Positions 34,125-46,903 of a stretch of 64,000 nt of DNA are shown here, in pieces. Each line of letters starts with the position of its first letter. Within the stretch, counting starts at the first letter, position 1. The notes beneath the pieces are model-generated. The model did not search any database, was not told the DNA's origin, and saw only the letters and a list, made by a program, of their open reading frames with translations. This DNA comes from Marasmius tenuissimus (Eukaryota > Basidiomycota > Agaricomycetes > Agaricales > Marasmiaceae), in NCBI GenBank assembly GCA_029532415.1, contig JAQOTA010000070.1, positions 248,001-312,000 of the forward strand, in the 5' to 3' direction. The position numbers were made by a program, and so were the translations under genes.

Positions 34125-36530
34125 AGGCATATTGAGTCCTGGAGCCCGATGGAGATTCACTTTCGACGCGGCCGCGGGAAGTTACGTTATATCCAAAATT
34201 ATTTCTCTTTTGGGTTTTGGTTTCATATATACGCCTGTATAATTATCTTTAAGCGCTGTATAGAATGGAATAAAGATGGAATAAAGTTTTATACGGATCT
34301 CTTAGTCCGTTTCCATCTTCGACCGAACTGGTCTGTGGGTGCTTGTGGGCGCGTGATCGTGGTATGTGTGACGCAACTGTGTGATTGTCGTGACAATCTG
34401 TGATCAACCGTGACAAGGACCTCTCTTTCCTCCTCTTTGATCACTCGCTCACATTCCGTAATTTCTCAAATGTACTTGGCATTCCACAAGCATCTCCCTG
34501 ATACTCGTGCTTGATCTTCGAACCTTGGACTGTCAAAACTGAAATTGACGAGGAGGTGGACTCGTCTCTCGCTGCTCGCAATTCTAAATGCTTACCAGAT
34601 AGCATGTACGATGACAGTCTGCCCATTTCTTGGCATTGAAACAGGCAAAGGCGGTGGGAAAGGGAAAAGAGATTAGGCGCAGCTGATTCGACGGGGCAGA
34701 CTTTTGCTCGTGTCTGTACCAAATTCCTCCTTGGTCTGGAGGTGCTGGCGAGCCCCCACTTGAAACAGGCCCGCTTGAACTCGGGGCTTTATCTACCTCA
34801 CAGCACTCCTCCGCTTGCTCCATTTTCCCCCACACTCCTCAAGCGTCCCATCTTCTACCGCTCGAGTCCTCAAGAAGAATAGCAATATCCACCCGTACAC
34901 TCGACATCTTAACTCATGGAGCTCCATATCACATCAGCACCCGCACCATTTTTTCTCTTCTAAAGACGCAGCTGGCGAAGAACATCCCAAGCCAGGTGTC
35001 TTGTTCGTGGGTGAAAGGGCGAATTTGGCGATCGCGAAAGAGCAATAGCTATGACCTGCAAGAGCATAATGGTCGAACTCGGGGTGTAGTTCAGCTCTCT
35101 TTTAGGTAGCTTTGAAGGGTCCTAGGATGTTGCTCGAAGTATTTGGGGTCTCAAACATGGTACGTTCTGAATTCTCTCATCCATTTCGATGTTTCCAATT
35201 GTAGTGAAGCCTTTGCGCACTCTCGACCAAGTTCAACTCCCATGCGTTCAGAAGGAAGCGTACAGTTAAGAAGTTACTCCCGCGTCCCATCTCATATCCA
35301 CGCGCGCAGCATAACGAACAACCTCCCAAATCGCTGTGATTCCGCTACTCCTGCCGGTTCCCATTCGACACACCGACGTTTCCGCCGGCCGCCGTTCCAC
35401 CAAGTAGTTGAATTGCAATGTACATAGGATTTACTCGTTTCGATACCCGCATTCCCGTTATAACCATGGCTCACTATTGACGACTAATTACATTTCGACG
35501 AGGATGACTGCGGGCGATATTTGCACTAGTAATATCGTTAGTAAGGTAGGCAGCCCTCTTAGACCTGAGCATTCTAATGAAACACGATCTTCCGAAGACG
35601 TTCACCAGGCGGCAGGCTTTTTCTGTGGGTTTCCCGAGGCCATCCCGGCATCCTATTTTAGTTGGTGGCGTATGAGCGCCCTCCCTTCCCGACTCCGGAG
35701 AACGTAATGAAGAAATGGAGATCGTGTATCGGGACGAAGCTGGTACGCATCTTCCTCATCAATCACCCATCTATCTCTGGTTGGTAACCCAAACGACGTT
35801 CTAGCCCGTACTTTCTCAATCAGCTTGCGTCCATACCCAGGTGTTGTCGAGACTGCGAGTCTATCTGTTCGGTGTTAGCTTCGATAGGTGTACAGTATGC
35901 GGTGCGCCGCAACCGTATTCGTTCGTAAGTACCGGCTTGCAAGGAAATGTCTCACTCAAAAACCTCACTTTGTGTTTTGCGTTCTATGGTAGTTGTGGGC
36001 CTGTGGCACCTTGCTATGTGACGCCATATGGTTGTTGAGGAATGGGATGGACGTTATCAATCTTCATACCCTGCGCATGCATCTCCAGCATCGTGAAACA
36101 AGGCAGCATCGTGGGTTGTCCTCATCGACGACGGGTGTGCAGTGCGGATGCAGATTGCCTGATTCGTCTGCGGGTTGCTTAATACCAGCTCACAAGACAG
36201 AACAGAAAGAAATGTGCCTCATCTCTCGGTTCCCGGTTAAGTTCTGATTCGCCGACACACCCCAAGCTCGAGGCCAGTAATCAATACTGATAGACCTGGT
36301 CGAGGGTTAGAGGGTTTCTATGTTTCTGCTATTCTCAGCATTGTGAAACAGGGGAATCGCGGGATGCTGTGGGTTTACGAGGACGCAATAGAATCTGGCC
36401 CTTCCAGCTCTGTCTGTTCGTGTTGGCAACGAGTAACGTCGGAGGGACACACATTGGCCAACACGGTTTTTGTTCTGGCTATTGTGGCTCTGGACCAAAA
36501 GAATAAAAACTCTCTGACCCCCGGGAAACG
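34125..36530. other. Spacer between the two laccases
   Basis: No gene is supported in these 2.4 kb. The first few hundred bases are AT-rich and probably carry the laccase 1 terminator. The right end is the promoter of laccase 2. Confidence 0.5.
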
Positions 36531-36537
36531 TATAAAA
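36531..36537 (+). promoter_or_regulatory. TATA box of laccase 2
   Basis: TATAAAA lies 102 bp before the laccase 2 ATG. Confidence 0.65.
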
Positions 36538-36632
36538 CAGCCTGCGATTGGGACTGGTTTTCATCAAGCAGACAACCTCTCTGAGCCTCACATTGTCTTC
36601 TATTCCTCGACTACACCAGGCAACGAGCTGCT

Positions 36633-39277
36633 ATGTATCTTCGTCGTCTACCTTTCCTGGCAGTTGCGCTTTCGACCTCAATCGCCCAAGCTCAAGCCCA
36701 AGCAGCGACAATCCGGCGCAAGGGCGACCTTCACATCGTCAATAAAGACATCTCCCCAGACGGGTTCACCAGGAGCTCTGTATTATCGAATGGGGAGTTT
36801 CCTGGGCCTGTTATTACCGCAAACAAGGTGAGCAGAGCCGCTCTTTAATGTTGGACTGCTTCTGACGAAGAACCCGTATGGCCTCTTTTTTGTCTTAGGG
36901 AGAGGACCTAGAGATCACAGTCTTCGATGAGCTGACAGATAAGCGCATGGACGTCCTCACTAGCGTTGTAAGCTACCATTTCTTTGCTTCCTGTCGTTGT
37001 TCTTAACTCGTGGTTGACATCGACGCGTTTTAGCACTGGCACGGCATTGAATCCAGAGGCCGCCCATTCGACGACGGTACACCCTCGCTCACACAATGTC
37101 CCATCGTGCCAGGGAAGTCTTTCACGTATAAGGTTGAAACGGGTACACAAGCAGGGACATTCTGGTATCATAGCCATTTCGGTCAGTATTCCCATTCCGG
37201 TGGTTGATCTAGATTCGTGCTGATGCTCGAACGCACACAGGCGCTCAATTTTGCGATGGCCTTCGTGGACCACTGATTATTTACGATCCCAACGACCCTC
37301 ACAAGAGCTTGTACGATGTTGATGATGGTGGGTTCACTCTACTACACGACTATGCAACCATAATAACCGATGTTCACCGCAGAGAGTACTATCATCACAT
37401 TGGCCGACTGGTCAGTTCTTTTCTCATTGATTCTCTTCGAATATGAGCTTATCGAGCTCGATTTGCAGGTATCGTAAGTGCCATCCCAAGCATTTGAAGG
37501 GTCGCACTCGAACTGATCGCCGTTTATATTGCATGAAGACTCGTTTGCACCCTCTTGGCACGGCCCACCGTGGGTCTTCATCTATCTGTCCGCTCTCCTA
37601 GACTGATAAATGATCGTTCTTGCGTTCAGCGACACAGCATACACTCTTATCAATGGGAAAGGCCGATATCCCGGTGGTCCAGCGACACCCTTCTCGATTG
37701 TCAATGTTGAGCAGGGCAAGAAGTAAGGCGACCACCAATTCGAATGTTCGTTTCTCACCGCTAGTTTCCTCCTCCTCTTCCCCACCCATAGGTACCGATT
37801 CCGTCTGATTTCGATGGGATGTGATCCAAGCTGGAATTTCTCGATTGACGGCCATTCTATGAGCGTGCGTCTATGTGGTCTTCACGGATAGTCGAATAAT
37901 CACTTACTTACCCTTCGTGCGCCCCATGGGTAGTTCATTGAAGCGGACGGAGTTAGCCACAATCCGGTGGCTGCGGATGAAGTGAGAATCTTCGCTGGTA
38001 TGTCCACACTTTCCTAGGCCAAGAAGATATTCGAGCTTACCATCAAACCCGAATAGGCCAACGATACTCGGCTGTTGTGAAAGCGGACCAGAAGGTTGGC
38101 AATTATTGTGCGCCCAGGTCTCCTTCGTGCAACCTCGTCTGCCGTCGCTAACGTCTTCCCCTTCCAATGCAAAAACCAAAGGGATCCGAGCCAACCCCAA
38201 TCTCCCCGGCATCCCAGGCTTTGCCAACGGCACCAACCTTGCCATTCTTCGATACAAAGGTGCCCCCACCGCAGATCCTACCGACTCGGAGTCGAAGCCA
38301 AACCCAAATCCGAAACAGTTGGAAGAGAGGGATTTGCATCCCACAGAGAATCCTGGTGCTGTGGGTCTTTTTCTATAGTGTACCGGTCAAGGCCACTGAC
38401 AATGAATTGATGTAGCCCGGAAAGAAAGAGATAGACGGAGCAGACGTTAACATCAACATGTTACTCACTTTCGTAAGTGTTTATCTCTCGAGCTCCACCC
38501 TTTTTTATTCACCGGCTTTCTCGCTACACTGCAGGACCAACCCGGCGAAAAATTCTTTATCAATGGTGTCTCGATGACATACCCTAACGTCCCCGTCATC
38601 CTCCAGATTCTTTCAGGGCAAACGGATCCGACGAAACTACTGCCGCAAGGGTCGGTGTACGAGCTCCCGAGGAACAAGAGTATCCAATTGTCGTTCCCGA
38701 CTGAGGATGGAAGTCTGGCTGCGCCGGTGAGTTGTTTGAAATTACGGGCCTTGGGATTTTATGTGTTTATCTTCTTATTTTTCTCCCAGCATCCATACCA
38801 CTTGCATGGCGTACGTCTCTAACCCGTTTCACCTCACTCAGCAGGGCAGATTTTTTAAATCCTATTTCCTACGTAGCACTCCTTCGACGTTATTCGCAGC
38901 GCTGGTAGTTCCGCCTACAACTACGACAACCCCGTCCGACGTGATACGGTAAACATCGGTATGCCAGGGGACAATGTGACGATCAGGTTCAGGACAGATA
39001 ACACGGGACCTTGGATCATGCATTGGTATGTATTCACGGGCTCAAGGTCGGCAAAACTGTTCTGATTTCCGTCAACTTTGTGTAGCCACATCGCCCGACA
39101 CGCAGAAGTTGGCCTGGGCGTCGTCCTTGCTGAGGATATCCAGGGGATTCAGTCGAATTTGAAGCCGGATGGTACGTGCTTTCTTCGTGTCCCGCTTCTT
39201 TCTGTTCTTGAACCAGGAAAACAGATGCCTGGAATAGTCTGTGCCCGGCGTACGAGGAGTTTATCAAGAGTAATTGA
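36633..39277 (+). CDS. Secreted laccase 2 (multicopper oxidase)
   Basis: ATG 36633 begins a signal peptide ([20 protein letters not shown]). The mature part starts [20 protein letters not shown], close to laccase 1. The copper motifs are HWHG (~37035), [30 protein letters not shown] (split by an intron near 38815) and [12 protein letters not shown]. Leu again sits ten residues after the Cys. Compared with laccase 1, the last motif has Arg-His-Ala-Glu-Val in place of Leu-His-Gln-Glu-Ala, and the acidic linker before LHPTENPGA is longer and richer in Asn/Pro. Splice positions follow those of laccase 1 (for example after the second motif and before LINGKGR), which supports tandem duplication. 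No frame break was found. The role is extracellular phenol oxidation, and the natural substrate is not predictable. Confidence 0.95.
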
Positions 39278-40211
39278 TGAGGAGGTGGCATGGGGGTGAA
39301 GTACTATGCTACGGGCATTTTCTCTCCTCTTTCATTCACCCTCTCCTTTACTCTTCCGAGCGCCTAACTTATTAATCCCAACTTGTCAAATTTTGCTTCT
39401 GAAACTCTTTATCTTTACTCACATCCTGATACTATTTAAACCTTTATTGCGCGCGACTACTTGTTGTAGAATCCCTTGCCGGCACTCTGTTATTTAAATT
39501 ACTATTGTATACTTCCACAATTGTAAAGACTTGGAATCTCTTTAGAATTGGGTCTGTAATGGCAAATAAATAGGGCGTCTCCACACTGAACAAAAGCTTT
39601 GAGGGTGTCAAGGTCAGCTCAGCTGCTTGAAACTTTCGGGTTTCCTGTCGAATTCCCTGTTTATCCTCTTGGTTACATTACAAGTGTGTCAAAGTTCAAT
39701 CTCCCGGTCTGTATCAGCTCATGCTTTAAACTCGGAATTGCCAAGATATGTGATGAACATACTTTAGATGTGGGCGTGTGGATTCTTGTGGGTCCAAGCC
39801 ACAGTGGATTCCGACACTTCCATGTGACTGGCTCTCGAGCGGACCTTGTATTGGGAGTTTCCAGAGGGAAGTGGGAGATTTTGTGAACTGAATGTATTCG
39901 TAATATGATTTTATGATGAGTTTTTAAAGATAAGTATTTTACTTCGAAATGACCAGACTGCGGACACCAGAAAGACGTTACTAAAACACAAAACAAAAGG
40001 TTTTCTACTGGGGGAAATTGAGTATCGTACATCATCATAGCTGTCGTCTCATAAAAGTTAAGACATCAATACCCGAAAAGAAAATGAAAACAAGGGGAAA
40101 TATGTAGCTCAGTGAACCTATTTCGAGCGTGCTCTGCTTTTCAGCTTTCCATTGAGATTCGAGAAGCGCTCAGAGGCTTTATAGGCTAGAAGCAGGCGGC
40201 GATGTGCCAGT
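39278..40211. other. Convergent spacer after laccase 2
   Basis: This is AT-rich sequence between the 3' ends of laccase 2 (plus) and the small secreted protein (minus). No gene was seen. The frames present start with non-ATG codons and have no relatives I know. Confidence 0.5.
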
Positions 40212-40740
40212 TCAAAACAGAGTCGATGTGTTGGTTTTCTCGGGGCCGCGTGAGCACTGGCACGAAAATCCTTCGAGTCCACGGCCGGGATTCGAAAAAT
40301 GCTAAGAATGCGTTAAGTATTCACAAGGAACAAAATCCAGTTCTGACGCGAAGTACTTACAATGGCACCATTCGTTGATTTGGGAGCGTGAGCGTTCTGA
40401 GAGCTGAGACCAGTGGCTGCACCGGTGAAGGAGGTGCCAGGGAAATCGTCAAACAAGATTTTTAGGTTCTCGCCCTGTGCAAGTACAGCAAGGTTACTAG
40501 CCAATTGGGGACTCCGATGGTAGGAGGAGAACGTACCTTGATAACATGCTGCACACTGCCGGAGCCGGATCCAGACCCATACATAGCGACGGGTCTCATG
40601 TTAGTCGACTCGAAAAAGCTTTCTCGCTTCTGAGCAGCCACCCGCTGAGCTTGACGGCGAAAGGCCATGTTGATCGGCATCGCATTGACGAGTGCGAGGA
40701 AGGAGAAGAGGGTGAGGATGACACGGACGGGGGAGTACAT
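40212..40740 (-). CDS. Small secreted protein, 135 aa, unknown
   Basis: Three exons, 40740-40537, 40474-40361 and 40301-40212, sum to 408 nt with all introns in phase 0. The first 20 residues (MYSPVRVILTLFSFLALVNA) are a clear signal peptide. The mature protein starts MPINMAFRRQAQ and contains a (GS)4 run and a hydrophobic strand VIKGENLKILFDDFPG. A polar region and two cysteines near the end (FSCQCSRG) follow. I recognise no family. A TATATAA at 40829-40835 lies about 90 bp upstream of the start. The small size and secretion would suit an effector-like or cell-surface protein, but nothing in the sequence proves a function. The start is the first ATG. An in-frame codon further upstream is TTG, not ATG. 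Confidence 0.7.
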
Positions 40741-42474
40741 CTTCGATCGCAACGAGTGGAGGAACGTCGGATGAAGACGAAGGCGGAGGGAGACGAAGTC
40801 TAAGGACAGAGTTACATGAGAGTGGGGGTTATATACTAGTACGAAGAGCAGGTTGAAAGGCTTAGCGGGCAGGAACGCGTTCCTCTTTGGCCTTTTGACG
40901 AAAAAACTCGTGTCCGTCCCGTATCTCTTGTCAGGTTCGCCCGAGAACGTTTGGTAGCGAATACCTGGTTTTCAGCTTGAGCTAGCGGAGAGACAGCAGT
41001 CAAGATGTCGCCCGCGTCGGGGCTCCCGAACCGAGGTCACCAGGCTGGGGGCTGGATGGGGGAGCGGAAGGCGGGGCTCGGGTGACGGATCGCTACGAGG
41101 AGTTGGGTATTCAAATACTAGATATTGTAATGATATTGATCGAAGGAGCGACTATTTTGAATGAAGATGTATTGAGCTTGAGTGGCTGAAGGCGGGACGA
41201 GTTGTCCATTTTCAAGTTATAAAGCTAAGGGGCAAGGACAGTCTGTTCCTGAGTTTTGGATCGAGCTCGCGGTTTGAAGGATCGTCTACCGTCTTAAGAT
41301 GAGGATAGAACTCTCTAGTCACAAAGATGGTAAGCGGGCTCTAGACAGTGGGATGAGCCGCAGGCATGAGTTTTGGGGAGAGTATAATGATCATATCAGC
41401 TCTGTAACAGGTGGTAGAATGGAGATTTTGACAGTAGATAAGCATAACTCGGAGCTGATGCCTAGTTACTAAAGCTGAGATAGATTCGTCCAAGAAAGGT
41501 TAAGGTGAAGCTGATGCGAGTAAACGAGCGCATTTCAAATTGGCTGTGGGAGCTGGGTACATCGTTGATATCGAGGGAGGGACTTTGATCCTTGGGCTCT
41601 AGCTGCCATCGTTCGTCAGCGGAGTGCTTCGGTCCATCGCTCCGGTGTCGCCCAAGAAAATTTGGTCGCCATAGTTCGACGGGAGTGTCTAGTATACAAA
41701 GCCCTCATCGGCCATAACACTTTCTGACGGTTTGTAAAGAGAATGTCAGAAACGTATATATGGTATATATGGTTTTAGAACAGCGGCCGAGGGACAGTGA
41801 ATGTGATGGATGATTCCGGGAGTGGCAGGACCTGAATTACTGTACTGTTGCGCTCTCCTGACGCAAAGATTTCCGAGAAAGTGGAATCATTCTCACTTCC
41901 GTGATTGAGAGCCAGAAATTAGTATCAAAAGAGTTTCGAGAATTCGAAAAAACGCAGACGAGCTGAAGGTGATCGGTGCACGCAAGTGAGAAAAGCGAGG
42001 GACAGGTGTGGGCTGTGCATGCCGGTCCGGTCCGAATGTGTGCCTGAAGGCTTGGACCCACAAGTGTCCATGTTTCCACACAAGATTCGGAGCCTTTTGA
42101 AAAGCCACCCACGTGCATGCTGTAGATCTCGCAATCACGAGGGAGGTAGAGCACAGATGTCTCGATTCGATATCAGGATGGGGTACTGAGTCTAAGGCGG
42201 ATAGTGGGAACTACGCGGGAAGCAAAGCAAAGCTCTTAAACGTTCGTGGAAACCGACCTTTGACATACCCTCAGTATCCCTATAGTCCATGACTGGAGCT
42301 CCACAAACCCAACATAAGGAGATAACTCGTCAAACGGTGCTCTATGTCTATGTCTACGTCTATGTCTATACCTCTACATATCAAAAGGGACCTAAGAACG
42401 AAAGACAAACAACGCTGGCACCACCATACTCAACATAAATCCACATCCACCCCGCCCACCACCCAACATCCCCA
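40741..42474. other. Region between the small secreted protein and CHO2
   Basis: No gene is supported. It begins with the promoter of the small secreted protein and ends at the 3' end of CHO2. A short TCTATG-type repeat lies at 42341-42375. Confidence 0.45.
42341..42375. repeat. TCTATG-type hexanucleotide repeat
   Basis: Five to six imperfect units of TCTATG/TCTACG in tandem, just 3' of the CHO2 stop codon. This is a simple repeat likely to vary in length between strains. Confidence 0.8.
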
Positions 42475-45400
42475 TCACATCCTCCTCTCAGCCAAAATCC
42501 TCTTGGCCAACGCGCCCAAATTCGCATCCGCAACAACCACCTCAACAGCATACTCAACCCCAAACATCTGTCTAATAGCCCCACAAATCCTCTTCGCCTG
42601 TTTCTCAGACCAAAACGAAAAATCGTCCGGGTCACGATCCGAATCCGTCTCCTCAGAACTTCCATTACCACCACACGACATGGGTATCAACGCAGGATCC
42701 GAGTCCAAACAAAGCGGGATAGTACGCTCAAGCGCAGATCGAATAGACTCGTACGTCAACTCGGTCGGTTTCTCGACTACAAAAAAAAAGGGGGACGTTA
42801 GCACAACATTCAAAACCCAACAATAACGAATAACACTCACCAACAACCTCAAACGGCCCCACAACACTCATCACATTATACTTTCCATCGTGATGATACC
42901 TCGCCTCATACACCCCAGCAGTCCAAGGTAACCGATCACCGCTGAACGTCACGACACCTTCCTTGTCGTCCCCGTTTTTCTTCTCTTTACCCTCGCCCTC
43001 GCCACCGACGAAGATATCTCCGTCCCATTCTTCCTCACCCGTGACGCCGACCCACATTCCGCGCGAACTGACGCTCGTGACGAGCGTGCTCTTGTTGGCG
43101 CCGACGCGGTATATTCCGATCCAGTCTTTGCGGCTGCGGTACGACGGAGCGCGGAACTTGATTTGAATGGGTTGGCCGAGGGGGAACTTTGTTTGAGGAG
43201 AGTGTGAGGAGGCGGAAGAGGAGGAGGACTGCGAGGTAGGCATGACGTTAATCTTATACTTGGAAGTGTCATACGACGACAAATCGTTCGAAATCCGCCT
43301 ACAAATCACGTTCGCGAGTCAGTAACCGTCCAGGCGTACAAAAAAAAAAAAGGGAACCCAACTCACGTAATAACAAGCCTCTCCCGACTCTGCAACAGCA
43401 ACACCTTCGTATCCTGCACAACCTCCTCAATCTTCGGCCTCGACCGCCTCAAAAACTCTTCAACCACATCCTTACTCTCCTCAACAACCTTCCCCACCGT
43501 CCCACTAACAACCTTTTGCAACTTCTTCACCTCCTCCCTCTCAAGTACCCTTTGAACCTCCCTGGTCATCCTACGCACCTCCTCCTTATTCCTCAACCCA
43601 ACAACATTCTTCCTAAGAACCTTCACAAACCCAGCATCCGCTCCATCCCTCACAGCATCCCCATACAACTTCTTCATATGAGGATTCTCAACCGCACGGA
43701 GGAACCACAGATGCGCCAAATGCCTGATGATCGCGAGACCGAGCACGAGCTTCGGTGCGTACGACAACGGAGAACGAGGGTGAGATCCCCAAACGATGAG
43801 GGAGAATCCGAACCATGCGGCTCCACCTGTCATTTCGGGGTTGTTGAGGTATCTGTAGATACCCGAGTATTCCAAGTGAGTTGGGAAATCTACCATGCTC
43901 ATGAAGAAGTCTCCGAAGAACCAGCCGAAGACGCCGAGGACTTGGTACGACTCGAGGGATGCCCAGATGTGCAACCCGATGAGAAGCAGACCGAGAGTGT
44001 GTCGTAGTAGGGAATGGCCAACGGTCCAGGACGCCGAAGGTGGGAGTGTGTAGGTGTGATAGACCAAGGATAAGAATGAAACTAGGGGCGGGGGACGGTA
44101 GCGTCAATAAGCAGCACAGGCGGAGAGAGATATAAAAACTCACTATTCATCATAACCAGACTAACGTTGTACACAACCTTCCAGTTGCCCCATGCATCGC
44201 TCTTTGCTCCTTCCATGCCTCCATCGCCGACTTTGCAACCTTGGTAACGCGTGAATCGTTCCTCGTAATGGTAGTTACGCAAAAACCTCTTAACCAACCA
44301 CCGGTCTTCGCTCTGTGCCTTCAACACAAGGCCTAACCCGAAACAATGGAACAGTGTCCATGCGACTGTATGAGTAAAGTGCAGAATCGGAGACGTCCGC
44401 GCAATGGGGGAAAGAGTGAAGAAGGCAAGGTACGCCAGGATGAGGACAAAGAGAAAGTCGGTAGCTCTGAACAAGTCGATATTGTTGAGGATGAGGGTGT
44501 CGCGGCGGAAGTACTTGTTGAACAGGTCATGGTGGGAGAGAGCTTTCGGTTTGGGTTTCGTTTTGGTCTTGGTCTTGGTTTTCGTGACTGTCGTAGGTTT
44601 CGTAATGTCGTTCTCTGCCTCTGCCTCTGCCTCTGTCTCGGTGACGGTCTCTTCGGTCTCGGTCTCAGTGGCAGAGGGCGTTGGGAGTTGTTGAACGGGG
44701 ACGGGCTCGGGCTCAGCCTCGGATTCAGATTCATCGTCGGAGGTGACCTGAGCCGGGAGATGGATCGGGGTTCGTTTCGCGATGGCCTTGGGCTTAATAT
44801 AGTTGCGTTCGATATCTATCGTCCACATCAGTATACGTTTTCAAAGGAAAAACTCTACAAGACTCACGAGGATTCTCAAACCAAACCAAAAACCCAAACT
44901 GTGCGGCGTGCGCAGCCAAACTGACGAACAAGACCTTGTAGCTCCCCGCGATCAAGGACAGTCCGTAGTACCCCGCATACCCCACACTGTACATCGGATG
45001 CGGTGCCAACTCAAATACGCCATCAAACACCAGATTTCCTCGCTGGAAGAAACAATCTCCCCAGTACCATCCATAGTCCTTGACCACGTCGTGTGCCTCC
45101 GTCTTCACCCAGAGGTTGAAGGCAATCATCAATATGCCCGTAAGCCAACGCATGACATGGACAAAGCCCGACAATCCATCTGGCACGCGGAACGACGCGA
45201 ACGCGAACATGCAGTACGAAACGAAATCATTCAAGAGGATGACATCGACTGCTTGTCGGAACAAGAGCCAGGTGTTGTATTCGAGGGGTAACTCGTCGAA
45301 CGAATAATCTTTTCCCATCTTTCCGACCAACTGCCGTCTAATCCATTCCCTGACCTTCGGTCTCCGCTTCTCGTCGAGCCATCCACGCGATTGAACTTGC

Positions 45401-45771
45401 CGCACGATCCACTTCTTTTTTGACTGTTTGGTAAGGACATAGCCCAAACCAGCGTCGTAGGCTGCTCGCCAGAATGCAAAGTAGAAGAGGAAGAAGAGTT
45501 GGGCGTAATGACGAGGAAGGTAAAAGAAGATCAGGATTTGGGAGCCGAGAAGAGCGAGGTTGAGAATGTCGAAATGGCTTTTAGGATATTTCGGATGGAA
45601 GAGCGTGAGGACGTCGTGAGTAACTGGAACGATGAACACTTGTCCACCTGGAGTTTTGCCCCAGACCACATCATCTTTGGGTTTGAGATTATCCGCTGGA
45701 GGAAGAGGGGGAGCTGTGCTCGACTCCGGCCGTCTTCGACGGAGTTCACTCTGAGCAGACGACATGGTCAT
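42475..45771 (-). CDS. CHO2: Phosphatidylethanolamine N-methyltransferase, 1016 aa
   Basis: Five exons, 45771-44868, 44815-44144, 44081-43367, 43298-42841 and 42776-42475, sum to 3051 nt (1016 aa). This is the ER-membrane enzyme that methylates phosphatidylethanolamine, the first step of phosphatidylcholine synthesis by the methylation route, using S-adenosylmethionine. The first half shows VWGKTPGGQVFIVPVTHDV, a series of hydrophobic helices, and FELAPHPMYSVGYAGYYGLS followed by FLVWFENPHIERNYI, as in Cho2 proteins. The second methyltransferase-type membrane unit contains YSGIYRYLNNPEMTGGAAWFGFSL. The C-terminal soluble part begins about KFPLGQPIQIKFRAP. A linker of about 100 residues between the two membrane units is low-complexity, first acidic and Thr/Glu-rich, then a Thr-Lys run. 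This makes the protein somewhat longer than yeast Cho2. The start is the first in-frame ATG; a second ATG follows two codons later. Confidence 0.93.
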
Positions 45772-46764
45772 CACTGGCAGAGATTAAAAAAAGTCGCGCA
45801 AAGACCCGCGGCCTAAACGTGTTCGCTTTGTTTGGCCGCTGTTTGTTCATCTGGCTTCCGTTGGCTTGTGAAAAAGCAGTCAGACGGCACATTCAAATTT
45901 GAAATTTGACGATGATGGGATCACTGTTAGATGGGACGAGAAAATTAAAACGGCCGCCTTTAGAGTACATACAGCGGCAAGAAGGTCCTCGTAGTTGACC
46001 CGATAATTGACTTTGACCGAACTTGGGGAGCTGAACGTTCTTGCCGTGGGCACGTGACAATGAGGAAAACTCACGTGGTTAGGCGCGTCGCGTCGCGTGT
46101 ATGCAATCCGTATGCGTCGTGAGAGGTCCAGCAGTTTGAAGAGTCGACCGCGTACGAGAGCTAGTGCTGAAGGTGAGCCGAGTAAGAAAAAGGCTACCGA
46201 TCAATGTTAAAACGTTAAGCCTTTGCAGAGGGGAAAAATAACATTCATCTATTGAGCGAGTCACGACAGGCATCAGCAGCACCCTCCACACGGCACCCCA
46301 ATGCCTTCTGCACTGAAGCTTAGTAATCTATGCACTCTATATGCTGACTCCAAAAGGCCATAGTTCAGTGCGAGGTGACCTCTAGATGTTATCCATCATC
46401 TGAGAATCAACCCAGAACATGAAAGCTTCAGTCACGATTGATCGATTGATCATCGCCTCATATACGACACATCGTTGCTGTTTTGACCCATAGCCGCCCA
46501 GGGCGACTATATTATGCCAGTCGCTGCAGGGCCCTAAAAAAAGCAGACTAAAAGGTTCAGATGATTTCAAATATATTCAACATGTTCCCATCCCTCAAAT
46601 AACTTGTCCTCCACATCCTCTGAGCTTTTTTAGGGCCCGAAAGCGAATGGGTAGGAGTCTGGAGTTCCATCGACTTCTCGATAATTTCAACATTGATGTC
46701 GCTGCGCTCAAAGCCGCAACTATCATACGAAAAATTTCAGGAGTTGATCCTCGTTGTTACACAG
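45772..46764. other. Intergenic region upstream of CHO2
   Basis: This contains the CHO2 promoter and otherwise no recognisable gene. Its right end runs into a fragment of a membrane-protein gene. Confidence 0.45.
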
Positions 46765-46903
46765 GGCCTAGCACCAAAACTCATCATTACACGAGTTGTA
46801 CAGAGCAAACCTGTGGATAATGTTGAGCAAGTTTTGTCTACGCTGCATTTTGATGACTATCAGAGCTGCCCTGGCCAAGAGGTCTACAGACGCCGAGTTG
46901 AAA
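46765..46903 (+). pseudogene. Last-exon fragment of a multi-TM membrane protein gene
   Basis: After an acceptor-like ACACAG the sequence reads GLAPKLIITRV and then VDNVEQVLSTLHFDD. The final exon of the complete gene at 48435-58015 reads GLAPTLIIARVAQNNSMDNV and EQVVSTLHFND. The fragment is therefore a relative of that gene. No upstream exons of the family are recognisable and the sequence is cut on the right by a small MITE. It is probably a relic of a local duplication. Confidence 0.65.

Noticed and set aside
44346..44924. 192-aa open frame on the plus strand with Gly/Leu/Phe runs
   Set aside because: It is the complement of the CHO2 low-complexity linker. CHO2 closes in frame over five exons on the other strand.
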